Source: Undibacterium paludis (GTDB lineage: Bacteria; Pseudomonadota; Gammaproteobacteria; Burkholderiales; Burkholderiaceae_D). From it: a stretch of 64,000 nt of DNA. The number at the start of each line of letters is the position of its first letter. Positions within the stretch are counted from its first letter, which is position 1. The position numbers and the translations under genes are program-made. Of the stretch, positions 8,844 to 17,852 are shown piece by piece. Location of the stretch: contig NZ_JAKZHX010000004.1 of the NCBI RefSeq assembly GCF_022568815.1, positions 124,001 through 188,000 of the forward strand. Reading direction: 5' to 3'. The notes under the pieces were generated by a model. That model saw nothing but the letters and a program-made list of their open reading frames with translations, did no database searches and was not told where the DNA came from.

Positions 8844-11756
8844 ATGACCAGGAATATCCGCTTTCACATCTATATCTCTTATTTTTTCACTGCCCTGATA
8901 CTCCTCTTCGCCCTTGCCCTGGGGACCGTGCAATTCGCACGCATGAGCAAGATCATCCTGGCGCAAACCAATACCAATTATGACCTGATCGGCAGACAGG
9001 TCGCCGGCAAAGTCAGAGACATCTACGAGCCGGTGAAGAACCAGACTGAAATACTGGCGCAGTCACATCCCCTGTCAGGACAGAACCTGGACGAACGTCT
9101 GAAGCATGTGAACTACCTGGCCAAAGCCATTACGAGCGTCAAATCTGCTACATCCGTCTATGTCGGCTTTGCCAATGGCGACTTCTTTTTGCTGCGTCAA
9201 TATGCAAAATCGAACGGCAGTAAAGACCGTTTTGCAGCCCCTGCCAATACCATATGGATAGTGCAAAGCACCAGCACAGAAGCGGGCAAACGCATTGAGC
9301 ATGTTGTCTATCTTGACGACAGGCTCAATGAGATCAGCCGCCAGCAGATACCCGAGCGCAAGTTTGATCCGCGTCAGCGTAGCTGGTATCTGTCTGCCAT
9401 GAAAAACCCGTCACATCCCACGGTCACTGAGCCCTATTACTTTTTTACCACGGGGCAAATCGGCATCACCTATGCACAAAAAATTGTTGATGCCGATGCC
9501 GTCGTCGGCATAGACATAGAAATGCCGACCATCCACGAAACCCTGAAAAACAGTGCACTTACCCCAAGCAGCCGCATGGCCTTGATAGATCATCAGGGAC
9601 AATTGCTGGCATGGCAAAATGAACAGAACCCCGCTTACAAACCACAGATCACCGAAACCAATGGCGTTAGCAGCATGCCGCAACTGAAAGACCAGAATGC
9701 ACCGGTGCTAAAAAAAATCCTGGAACTGATCACACCAGAAAACACCAGCAGCAGCCAGTCCATCGAAGCCCTGGATAAATCCTGGGCCACCTACCAGTCC
9801 GCCATACAAATCCCCGGCGGCAAGGACTTGCGTCTGCTGATCGCCAGCCCGCATGAAGAATTGCTGGCATCCATCATCAAGATGCGCAGGCAAACCGTTG
9901 TGATGTTTTTTATCATGCTGTCCCTTGGCATCATCGCCACGGTATTGTTTTCGCGCTTTGCATCCAACCCACTGCGACAACTGAATGACGAAGCAGGGAA
10001 AATCGCCAGGTTCGATTTCAAGAACAACATCAACATACAATCACGCATCAAGGAAATCGCCGACCTCACCCACTCAATGAAAGCGATGAAGACGACCATA
10101 CGCTCCTTCCTGGACATCGCCAGCAGTCTTGCATCTGAAACCAATTACGATAAGTTGCTGGCGCGCGTCCTCCAGGAAATGTCAGAAATCACCGAAGCCA
10201 GGTCGGGCATACTTTATCTGCACCAGCCGCAAGACAACAGCCTGCAGGTCGCCCAGGTTTATGTCGACCACCAGGTAGTCACCAGCGATGCCCAGCGTAT
10301 CTCCATGGACAATGCCAGCCACCCCGTCATACAAGCCTGCCGCGACCGCAGCAGCATCTGCCACCTACAGGCGAATGAAATACAGCATTATTTCAGCGTA
10401 CTGCCTGCCAGCGACCATGTCACCACACTGATTGCCATTCCCCTCAAAGACAGGAAGGGCAATCTGGTTGGCGCCATCGCACTGGTGATCGATGACGCCG
10501 ACATTGACCCTGGTCGACAGGCCATGGCAGAAGCAGTCTCCGGCGCAGCCGCCATCGCCATTGAAAACCAGCGCCTGATACAAGAACAGAAGACCCTGCT
10601 CGAAGCCTTCATACAACTGATTGCCAGCGCCATTGACGCCAAGAGCCCCTATACCGGCGGCCATTGCCAGCGTGTTCCGGTATTGACAAAAATGCTGGCA
10701 CAGGCGGCCTGCGCAGAGACGCAAGGTACTTATGCCGACTTTCAACTGAATGAAACAGAATGGGAAGAACTGCATATCGCCGCCTGGCTGCATGATTGCG
10801 GCAAGGTCACCACGCCGGAATACATCGTCGACAAGGCCACCAAACTGGAAACGCTGTACGACCGTATCCATGAGATACGCATGCGTTTTGAAGTCATGAA
10901 ACGCGATACAGAAATCGGCTATTGGAAAGCAGTTGCCACGGCAACAGCAGAACAAAAAACCGGGCTTAAAACAGCATTCGACAAAGACATTGCTGAACTT
11001 GACGACGACTTCCAGTTCATTGCCACCTGCAATGAAGGTGGTGAATACATGGCCCCTGACAAAGTCGCCCGTATCCACAGGATTGCAGAACGCACCTGGA
11101 GCAGGACCCTGTCTGATCGTATCGGTATTTCGCACGACGAAAAAGAACGCAAGGACCGCACACCAGAGCCAGACCTGCCAGTGACAGAACAGGCGCTGAG
11201 TGACAAAACAGAACACATCTTCACCCGCTCTTCCCGCGAACGCATCAGTGATGACAACCCCTGGGGTTTCAAGGTCAAGGTGCCAGAACACCTGTACAAC
11301 CGTGGTGAGGTCTACAACCTCACGGTCGCCCGCGGCACACTGTCAGAAGAAGAACGCTACAAAATCAATGAGCACATGATACAGACCATCATGATGCTGG
11401 AGAAACTGCCTTTCCCGCGACACCTGGCAAGGGTGCCGGAAATCGCTGGTGGTCATCATGAAAAAATGGATGGCACAGGCTATCCCAAACGCCTGTTCGC
11501 CAGTGACATGAGCATCCCCGCCCGCATGATGGCGATTGCCGATATCTTTGAGGCACTGACAGCCGCTGATCGTCCCTACAAGAAAGGTAAAACCCTTTCA
11601 GAGGCGATCAAGATCATGGGTTTCATGAAAAAAGACCAGCACATAGATCCAGATTTGTTTTCCCTGTTCTTACGCTCAGGTGTCTACCTGGACTATGCCA
11701 GGATGTTCATGCACCAAGAACAGATTGATGAGGTCGATATAGCTGCTCATGCCTGA
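8844..11756 (+). CDS. dCache-HAMP-GAF-HD-GYP c-di-GMP phosphodiesterase
   Basis: 970 residues. The ATG at 8844 is chosen because GGAAAGGG (8828-8835) lies 8 bp upstream; ATG 8838 is too close. A membrane helix (about 8-30), a large periplasmic dCache-type sensor (about 40-330), a second helix (about 350-372), HAMP, a GAF domain (about 440-590) and a C-terminal HD-GYP domain follow one another. Metal ligands are visible in TGGHCQR, HDCGK (H650, D651) and GGHHEKMDGTGYP (GYP 879-881). About 190 residues separate HD from the next conserved His (H844), far more than usual, because of a charged helical insertion (about 675-820). It probably hydrolyses cyclic di-GMP in response to a periplasmic ligand. 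Confidence 0.9.
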   Translation: MTRNIRFHIYISYFFTALILLFALALGTVQFARMSKIILAQTNTNYDLIGRQVAGKVRDIYEPVKNQTEILAQSHPLSGQNLDERLKHVNYLAKAITSVKSATSVYVGFANGDFFLLRQYAKSNGSKDRFAAPANTIWIVQSTSTEAGKRIEHVVYLDDRLNEISRQQIPERKFDPRQRSWYLSAMKNPSHPTVTEPYYFFTTGQIGITYAQKIVDADAVVGIDIEMPTIHETLKNSALTPSSRMALIDHQGQLLAWQNEQNPAYKPQITETNGVSSMPQLKDQNAPVLKKILELITPENTSSSQSIEALDKSWATYQSAIQIPGGKDLRLLIASPHEELLASIIKMRRQTVVMFFIMLSLGIIATVLFSRFASNPLRQLNDEAGKIARFDFKNNINIQSRIKEIADLTHSMKAMKTTIRSFLDIASSLASETNYDKLLARVLQEMSEITEARSGILYLHQPQDNSLQVAQVYVDHQVVTSDAQRISMDNASHPVIQACRDRSSICHLQANEIQHYFSVLPASDHVTTLIAIPLKDRKGNLVGAIALVIDDADIDPGRQAMAEAVSGAAAIAIENQRLIQEQKTLLEAFIQLIASAIDAKSPYTGGHCQRVPVLTKMLAQAACAETQGTYADFQLNETEWEELHIAAWLHDCGKVTTPEYIVDKATKLETLYDRIHEIRMRFEVMKRDTEIGYWKAVATATAEQKTGLKTAFDKDIAELDDDFQFIATCNEGGEYMAPDKVARIHRIAERTWSRTLSDRIGISHDEKERKDRTPEPDLPVTEQALSDKTEHIFTRSSRERISDDNPWGFKVKVPEHLYNRGEVYNLTVARGTLSEEERYKINEHMIQTIMMLEKLPFPRHLARVPEIAGGHHEKMDGTGYPKRLFASDMSIPARMMAIADIFEALTAADRPYKKGKTLSEAIKIMGFMKKDQHIDPDLFSLFLRSGVYLDYARMFMHQEQIDEVDIAAHA

Positions 11757-12019
11757 CATGGTGAAACTGCATCCGCCTGGCTGCACGGCAGAGGCGCCAG
11801 TTGCCGGCAACTTGCATGTTGTCCATTTTATCCTACACTGAGGTCACTACGATTATTCATGTGTTCACTATCGCCAGTGAGCGAAGACATGAGTTGACAC
11901 ATGCCTTAGCGTTTCGCAGCAGCAATTGTTGCGTCTTGTGTATCAAAAACCGGCGGAAGAACCGGTGCCAGGCAGACTGGTCAGCAATGCGCAAATTCTT
12001 GGCTCAAGAGGAGGTCGCC

Positions 12020-12523
12020 ATGGAACTTGGTATGCAATCCCACCACTTTGTTGCCCGCAGGCCAGACTGGATTGCCGCCGCAACCGCAGGCTTTGTTGCC
12101 GGAGCGGCAGTGATGGTAATGGAATTATTCTGGTCCACCGCCATCATTGACGTCAGCCCCTGGGCAGCTGCACATATGGTAGCCGCCATTGCACTGGGGC
12201 CAGGCGTGCTCGACTCAACGGCATTCAGCGTCGGCATTGTCACCGTCGCCCTGCTCATCCATTATGTGCTGGGCGCTATGTTTGGCGTGATACTTGCCGC
12301 GATCATCGCCTCATTTCATCTTGATGATACGGTCACCATGGTGTTATTGGCAGGCTCCCTGTTCGGGGGATTTCTCTATCTGTTCAATCTGCACGGCATG
12401 GTCTATTACTTCCCATGGTTTGCGCAAATGCAGAACGTCGTAGTTGTCATCAGCAACATGTTGTTCGGCATGACGGCCAGCTTCATGTACCGACAACTGA
12501 AGCGGGATAAAAAAGAAAAATGA
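12020..12523 (+). CDS. Four-helix integral membrane protein of unknown function
   Basis: 167 residues from ATG 12020, which has a strong AAGAGGAGGT box 5 bp upstream. The open frame extends back to 11801, but that part is Cys/Arg-rich and not protein-like. After a short cytoplasmic start there are about four hydrophobic helices (around residues 14-36, 42-62, 68-98, 105-150), and the C-terminus RQLKRDKKEK is strongly basic, so it probably faces the cytoplasm. I recognise no family and see no functional partner: the upstream gene is an HD-GYP protein 263 bp away and the downstream gene is convergent. Confidence 0.75.
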   Translation: MELGMQSHHFVARRPDWIAAATAGFVAGAAVMVMELFWSTAIIDVSPWAAAHMVAAIALGPGVLDSTAFSVGIVTVALLIHYVLGAMFGVILAAIIASFHLDDTVTMVLLAGSLFGGFLYLFNLHGMVYYFPWFAQMQNVVVVISNMLFGMTASFMYRQLKRDKKEK

Positions 12524-12732
12524 GAAAATACAAGTAGAAGAATGTACTCCAAACATGTGGCCAGCCACTGCTGCATCTCTACCCTGGCGGTACTTGCCAA
12601 ATCGAAAAATGTAAAGGCTTCGCGCTGCTTTGGGTACCGCACTTGCACCTGCGCTCGAAAAACAAACATGTACACCTGATCGTGTCGCCGCAGGTAGCCG
12701 ATAAAGACAGCTAGCAGTCAATTCAATCATGC

Positions 12733-12746
12733 GCGGCTGAAGCCGC
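12733..12746. repeat. Short REP-like palindrome
   Basis: GCGGCT-GA-AGCCGC followed by TTCTACA resembles the GCGGCTGAAGCCGCTTCTACA-type extragenic palindromes common in proteobacteria. Only one copy is seen here, so the call rests on resemblance. Confidence 0.35.
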
Positions 12747-12787
12747 TTCTACAAAACCATACATCTATTTTCATGGCCTGCCTGTCA

Positions 12788-14251
12788 TTAGCCTTGCCTC
12801 AGCTTAGGAATAAACAAATACGTCAGCACAAAGGCAAGCGCGTAACTGCACATCAGCACCACAAAAGCCGCAGGCATGCGCCATGCCCAGTCAGATGCTG
12901 CATGGAATAACCCGCCCATGATGGCAACACCCACCAGTGCGCCGATCTGGCGGCTGGCATTGACGGCGGCAGAAGCACTACCTGCATAGCGCGTGCCGCA
13001 GACTTGCAGCACCGTCGTCGTCATCGCAGGCAGGGCGACACCTACCGAGATATTCATGATGATGACGCACAGTGTCAGCAGGCGCATCATCAGGACGGAT
13101 GCCATGTCGGTATTGAGCGCCGTAACCAGTATGCACGCAGCCATCAGCGCCGCACTGGCTGTACCAAACAGCAAGGGGTAGCGCGTACCCACCCTGGCAG
13201 AAATCTGGCCCGACAACAGGTTGCCGACCATAAAAGAAAACATCATCGGCAGCATCTGCATACCCGCTTCGTGGGCAGTAACATGCAAGGCATCCTGGAA
13301 GAAAATCCCCAGCAAAAAGATTTGTGCAAAAGTAGAAAAACTGATCAGAAAACCTATGCCACTCGCCGCCGGAAACGTCGCATTTGCAAACAGGGCGCGC
13401 GGCAGCAAGGGATGCGTGCCGCGCCTCTCCTGCACGATCAGTGCCAGTGCACTGACGACCATACACGCCAGCAGCGACACGATGATTGCAGACTGCCAGC
13501 CATAGGCCGGGCCCTCAATCAGGACAAAGGTCAGGCTGACCAATACAACAAGCAGCAAGGCATGGCTGAGCAGAGATAGTGGTCTGGGGTGAGCAGGTAC
13601 TTTGGGTATCAGTTTTTTGACCAGCAGCACGCCCGCTATGCCCAGTGGTATATTCACCATGAAGATACTACGCCAGCCAAACTGCTGCACCAGCATGCCG
13701 CCTATCAGCGGGCCGCTGCCGCTGGCAACACCGACCAGGGCCGACCATATACCCAGCATCTTGGTGCGCTGCCGGGTATCCTGAAAAGTATGACTCATCA
13801 GACTCAAGGAAGCAGGCATGAACAAGGCCGCCCCCAGCCCCTGTAACAGCCGCGCAATAATCAGCATGGCACCGCTGCCAGCAAAACCACACAACAGCGA
13901 TGCCGCAATAAACACCAGCAAACCCGCCTGGTAAGTTGTCTTCGCCCCCCATCTCTCGGCAAGCGCGCCACCGACAAGCAAGAGCGAAGCAAAGCTCAGG
14001 GTATAGGCATCCACCACCCACACCAGACGACTCAGCGGTAGAGAAAAACTGCTGGCAATCGCAGGCAGCGCGATATTGACCGAGGTCACATCCACCATCG
14101 CCATCATAAAACCCAGCGCCAGCGTCAGCAAGATCAAAGCCTCTTCCAGCCTGCCCAGGCGCGGGCTGCCCACCACGGCCACAGCCGCCTGCCATGTTTT
14201 GCCTTCATCCACCAGATTGATACCGCCTTGCCCACCACTTAGCCTGCTCAT
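12788..14251 (-). CDS. DHA2-family MFS drug/H+ antiporter
   Basis: 487 residues, with a pattern of about 14 hydrophobic helices as in EmrB/QacA-type transporters. Motifs seen: LALGFMMAMVDVTSVNIALPAI in helix 1 (family motif D1), GGALAERWGAKTTYQAG (motif A-like loop) and ARLLQGLGAALFMPASLSLM (motif B, with the conserved Arg and Gly). It should export toxic compounds across the inner membrane using the proton gradient. The ATG at 14251 has an AAGGGG box just upstream. It is divergent from a LysR regulator 128 bp away, which probably controls it. No membrane-fusion partner gene lies beside it. Confidence 0.9.
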   Translation of the reverse strand: MSRLSGGQGGINLVDEGKTWQAAVAVVGSPRLGRLEEALILLTLALGFMMAMVDVTSVNIALPAIASSFSLPLSRLVWVVDAYTLSFASLLLVGGALAERWGAKTTYQAGLLVFIAASLLCGFAGSGAMLIIARLLQGLGAALFMPASLSLMSHTFQDTRQRTKMLGIWSALVGVASGSGPLIGGMLVQQFGWRSIFMVNIPLGIAGVLLVKKLIPKVPAHPRPLSLLSHALLLVVLVSLTFVLIEGPAYGWQSAIIVSLLACMVVSALALIVQERRGTHPLLPRALFANATFPAASGIGFLISFSTFAQIFLLGIFFQDALHVTAHEAGMQMLPMMFSFMVGNLLSGQISARVGTRYPLLFGTASAALMAACILVTALNTDMASVLMMRLLTLCVIIMNISVGVALPAMTTTVLQVCGTRYAGSASAAVNASRQIGALVGVAIMGGLFHAASDWAWRMPAAFVVLMCSYALAFVLTYLFIPKLRQG

Positions 14252-14330
14252 GAGAACCCCTTTTCAATAAACCTGAGAGCATGGTAGTTGCCTTGCCTGA
14301 TGCAGTAAATAAGCATAAGATCAACAGTCT

Positions 14331-14346
14331 GATGCAAAAATGCATC
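14331..14346. promoter_or_regulatory. Palindrome in the MFS-LysR divergent promoter
   Basis: GATGCA-AAAA-TGCATC is a perfect dyad located 80 bp from the transporter start and 34 bp before the LysR start. Partial copies (CTGATGCAG at 14297, ACTGCATCA at 14368) flank it. This arrangement suits a LysR-type operator with auxiliary half-sites; the T-N11-A core was not verified. Confidence 0.4.
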
Positions 14347-14379
14347 ATTATATTGAACACTGAAATGACTGCATCAAAC

Positions 14380-15255
14380 ATGGATTGGGACGATACAAGA
14401 ATTTTCCTGGCGATTTATCGCGCAGGCACCTTGCGCAGCGCGGCGGCCATGCTCAATATCGACCAGGCCACCGCAGGCAGGCGGCTGGCGGCATTGGAGC
14501 AAGCCCTGAATGCGCGGCTGTTCCTGCGCACACCTTCAGGCTATGTGGCAACACCAGCGGGCGAACATGCACTGGCTGCCGCCGAAATGATGGAAAAAGC
14601 CTCAGACAAACTACAGCGCGAAATCGCAGGCATAGACAACCGCCTGTCCGGCGTGGTGCGCGTCGCCACCTCAGACACCATGGCCAGCCACTTCGTCATC
14701 CCCGCCATGCAAAAGCTGCACGCCAGCCACCCCGACATACGCATCGTACTGAGCACGGCAACACAACTAAGCAATCTCACCCGGCGCGAAGCCGACATCG
14801 CAGTACGCCTGGTCAGGCCCACCGACCCCGACCTCATCGCCCGCCACCTGACCAAACGCAAGCTGGGCCTGTTCGCCGCAAAAACCTATCTGAAAAAACA
14901 CCCGGTAACAGCAGACTGCAAAAGCCTGGATGGCCACGACATCATCATCTACCAGCAACGCGTCGCCCCACGCCACGCCGAAAAAATCTGCGGCCTGCCC
15001 ACCACCAAAGCCCGCGTCAGCATGGAAGTCAGCAGCGCCATGATGCTGCTCGAAGCCACCCGCGCCGGACTAGGCATCGCCGAACTGGCAGTCCACCTCG
15101 CAGAAAACGATCCCCAACTCACCCGCCTGTGGCCAGAGCGCGAAGACAGCTACGATGTATGGCTGGTCATGCACGGCGACCTAGCCCGCACGGCAAGGGT
15201 CAGGGCTGTGGCGGATGCGATTGTGGGGTGTTTTTCGGGGAAGAAGAACGATTAA
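14380..15255 (+). CDS. LysR-family transcriptional regulator
   Basis: 291 residues from the ATG at 14380 (MDWDDTRIFLAI...), a typical LysR beginning; ATG 14365 is an alternative and neither has a clear ribosome binding site. The winged helix-turn-helix (residues 1-60, with SAAAMLNIDQATAGRRLAALEQ as recognition region) is followed by a substrate-binding domain (about 88-285) of the periplasmic-binding-protein type. It is divergent from the DHA2 efflux gene and probably regulates it in response to a transported compound. The next genes on the right are of foreign base composition, so this gene marks the edge of the native segment. Confidence 0.88.
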   Translation: MDWDDTRIFLAIYRAGTLRSAAAMLNIDQATAGRRLAALEQALNARLFLRTPSGYVATPAGEHALAAAEMMEKASDKLQREIAGIDNRLSGVVRVATSDTMASHFVIPAMQKLHASHPDIRIVLSTATQLSNLTRREADIAVRLVRPTDPDLIARHLTKRKLGLFAAKTYLKKHPVTADCKSLDGHDIIIYQQRVAPRHAEKICGLPTTKARVSMEVSSAMMLLEATRAGLGIAELAVHLAENDPQLTRLWPEREDSYDVWLVMHGDLARTARVRAVADAIVGCFSGKKND

Positions 15256-15519
15256 ATAGCATATAAGAAAAGGCTTGCTCGTCCATAAAAAATCAGGCAC
15301 GATCGACTGCACAAGAAATTATTAAATTTACACACTCGAACGGTACGTACAGGAAGTAAACTGTGCTCTCAAAATATTGAATATTATGAACTATTCGATC
15401 CCCTATAGTATGCGCGCCGTTGCTCACCGTCACAGCTTAAGAAGTTGATCGTTTCTAATACACAATGCAAACTCTGCTAAATTCTGTTCAAGATAATTAC
15501 TTAAATAAATGGATGCATC

Positions 15520-16512
15520 ATGGCAACAAAAGGAATTAAGAAATTTGTGAGTTACCCTTGTCTCATGATTAGTCAAAATAATCATAGATTTTTTCTAACC
15601 TCAATTCCAGTGTCGGATATATTTCCACACTGTTTTGTTTCAAGTCGAGACGCGGACAATTTACAAGGTTTCCAACGGCAACTAAGCAAACAAAGAGCGG
15701 AAGATATCAGTAAATATTTGAATCAGGGATCAGGATCAATACCGACAAACATCGTATTGTCAGCACAAGAGGGAGCAAAAATTGTCTACAGTTCAAAAAA
15801 CAAAACAATTTCCTTTGAAAGGATAGACAAAGCATTTCTTGTTTTAGACGGACAGCACCGACTTTGGGGATACCAAACATGTCTTGAACAGTTTAGTAAG
15901 GATCATCGAGTACCTCTTTCTATATATGAGAATCTTACTCGTGCCGAAGAAACAAGGTTATTCATAGATATCAATACTAAACAAATTGGTGTACCGGCCG
16001 CATTACTTCTTGACATAAAACAGTTAGCGCAAATAGAGAGTGAGCGTGACACTACATTGAGAGAGTTATTTGATGGCATTAAGCAAAATCCTGACCTCAA
16101 TTTCAGCGGAATGCTGAGCCCGGCCAAATCAGTTGCTGGAAAAGTGTCGCGAGTTACATTCAATAGAGCGGTGGGTCAAGCGCTAGACTCTTCGATTTTA
16201 CAAGGTCTTGACAAGAAAAAAAGATTGTCTTTACTAACCAATTATCTCAAAGCATATGAAAACGTATTGGACGATCAAAAATTACTTACTAGAAGTGCTT
16301 TTCTTGAAGCAATATTTGATGTATTTGAACAAGCCATACGTCAAAGTCTATTAAGTCATAAGAACGCAAAAACAGAGAGCATTCAAAAAGTAATTAGTCC
16401 GATTGCAAAATATTCATATGCCGATACAACACTGCGTTCGGTCGGTGAAGTTAAAAAGGCTGTCAGAAGTGCTCTCGCTGGCTCCGTGAGTATTGACCCC
16501 AATATGCTGTAG
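15520..16512 (+). CDS. DGQHR-domain protein, DndB-like
   Basis: 330 residues. The hallmark FLVLDGQHRLWGY is at about residues 104-116, and FIDINTKQIGVP follows at about 147-158. Both features are typical of the DGQHR superfamily, which includes DndB, a repressor of DNA phosphorothioation genes, and of ParB-like folds. No dndACDE genes are present, so the protein is an orphan. The gene is much richer in A+T than its neighbours (for example 17 of 60 G+C at 15541-15600 against 37 of 60 at 14941-15000), a sign of transfer. The next gene begins 12 bp downstream, so the two form an operon. A role in defence or DNA modification is inference only. Confidence 0.75.
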   Translation: MATKGIKKFVSYPCLMISQNNHRFFLTSIPVSDIFPHCFVSSRDADNLQGFQRQLSKQRAEDISKYLNQGSGSIPTNIVLSAQEGAKIVYSSKNKTISFERIDKAFLVLDGQHRLWGYQTCLEQFSKDHRVPLSIYENLTRAEETRLFIDINTKQIGVPAALLLDIKQLAQIESERDTTLRELFDGIKQNPDLNFSGMLSPAKSVAGKVSRVTFNRAVGQALDSSILQGLDKKKRLSLLTNYLKAYENVLDDQKLLTRSAFLEAIFDVFEQAIRQSLLSHKNAKTESIQKVISPIAKYSYADTTLRSVGEVKKAVRSALAGSVSIDPNML

Positions 16513-16524
16513 AAAAAGTACGAT

Positions 16525-17562
16525 ATGCAATCATCGCCAAGCCCTACCGTCCGATATTTACTGATGCAATTGCTTAATGTAATCCCTGAATTTACAGCCC
16601 TCGAACCTTTCAGAGATAACAATTTAAATACCTGGAGAACACAAGGGGCACATTCACTACTAACTTCAACAAAAAACTCAATCGTATTATCTGTAAATCA
16701 GAGAGAGTATGCATCAACATTATTCTCAGAGGCACAACATTTACTTAACCATGCAAGTGAACATCGTGCTCACTTACTCGATTATAAAAACATTAAAGAC
16801 GAACCTAGTCCGAGTTGGGTTTTTGTATCTCTATACTATTTTTCGCTATTTATAGCCATGGCGTGGACAAGGGTGGCAAACGGTGCAGTCCTTTATCTCG
16901 ATAAAGAAGCGATTATCGAATACTGCGGCAGTGCAAGCATCAAACCAGGTGGAGGAGCTTATAAAGCTTCGCTAGCTCTTGATAGCACTACCGGCGCAGC
17001 GAAAGTTAATCTCAGAAAATGTTCCACTAGTCACTTTCATGAGGCTGTCTGGATTGCAGTATCTAATGAAGTCGAAAGTGCAATCGTATGGATAATCTCA
17101 CTTTCTAATTCAAGGAAACCTACTTCTGAGGAACTACTGTCACTTAGAGCATTAAATTTGTTTCGAGGATTAAGTTTCAACGATCCTCTTGTTTGGCCAA
17201 GTATGTTGAGAAACGCCATTAATTATCGACCTGGATATAGCTACCGCACCGTAATCAATCACAATTTTTTACGTATTAGATCTCGACTAGAACGTCCGTC
17301 ATTCCTTCATTTTGAAGAATTGGTAGCGTTTGGTGAACGTGCTAAATCAGCTACCAGAGGGGTTGCTCATCCAAGCGAAATTGCAAATGACTCAGTAGAA
17401 CTTCTTATTGCGCAAAGCCTTGTGCTTGAATCGTTCACTGAAGATGCCTTGGCAAGCATTTGCGATGTACGCAACTTAGAATCCTCAGCAGGTAGACTAA
17501 GACAACGTTTTAATCGAAAGTATTGCAATACAAATAGTATTCTTGCCAAAGTAACTGCCTGA
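16525..17562 (+). CDS. Unrecognised protein, partner of the DGQHR protein
   Basis: 345 residues, AT-rich like the preceding gene and 12 bp after its stop, so probably in the same transcript. I recognise no family. Visible features: a helical hydrophobic segment WVFVSLYYFSLFIAMAWTRV (98-117) that resembles the aromatic helix of HEPN-like domains more than a membrane span; a basic/aromatic region LRNAINYRPGYSYRTVINHNF (228-248) containing R241-x4-H246, which has the spacing of a HEPN RNase motif; and RGVAHPSE near 279-285. The HEPN reading is a guess from short motifs. No signal peptide or ATPase motif is present. Confidence 0.7.
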   Translation: MQSSPSPTVRYLLMQLLNVIPEFTALEPFRDNNLNTWRTQGAHSLLTSTKNSIVLSVNQREYASTLFSEAQHLLNHASEHRAHLLDYKNIKDEPSPSWVFVSLYYFSLFIAMAWTRVANGAVLYLDKEAIIEYCGSASIKPGGGAYKASLALDSTTGAAKVNLRKCSTSHFHEAVWIAVSNEVESAIVWIISLSNSRKPTSEELLSLRALNLFRGLSFNDPLVWPSMLRNAINYRPGYSYRTVINHNFLRIRSRLERPSFLHFEELVAFGERAKSATRGVAHPSEIANDSVELLIAQSLVLESFTEDALASICDVRNLESSAGRLRQRFNRKYCNTNSILAKVTA

Positions 17563-17852
17563 AAAGCTTCATTTGATAAAGAGTTGTTAATTTTGTTAAT
17601 CATATCCCAGGCGTGATATTTTTTACGAGGAAAGAACTAACAAACATTAGATTTTTGTAAAACTGCGCAAATTGGCACCTAGTATTTGATGCAACTTATC
17701 AAAAAAAACTGTGCAAAAAAAATGAGCGACATAAAACAGCAAATCCCGATAAGAAAGATCTCGCTATGTTGGGCTCTATTCATATTATCTGGAGAAACGG
17801 AACAACGTAAGAAAGCACAATCTTATGAATGTGCCAGAAACCAGCAGCTAAA

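Noticed and set aside
10365-11291. 308-codon minus-strand open frame inside the HD-GYP gene
   Set aside because: Antisense shadow of the well-supported HD-GYP gene; Cys/Phe-rich composition is not protein-like.
14385-15266. 293-codon plus-strand frame overlapping the LysR gene
   Set aside because: Extremely Arg/His/Pro-rich, as expected for a shifted frame of a GC-rich gene; the LysR frame has clear domains.
17563-17852. Direct repeats or attachment sites at the ends of the AT-rich island
   Set aside because: I compared the two edges (15256-15350 and 17563-17852) and found no convincing direct repeat, integrase or tRNA gene.
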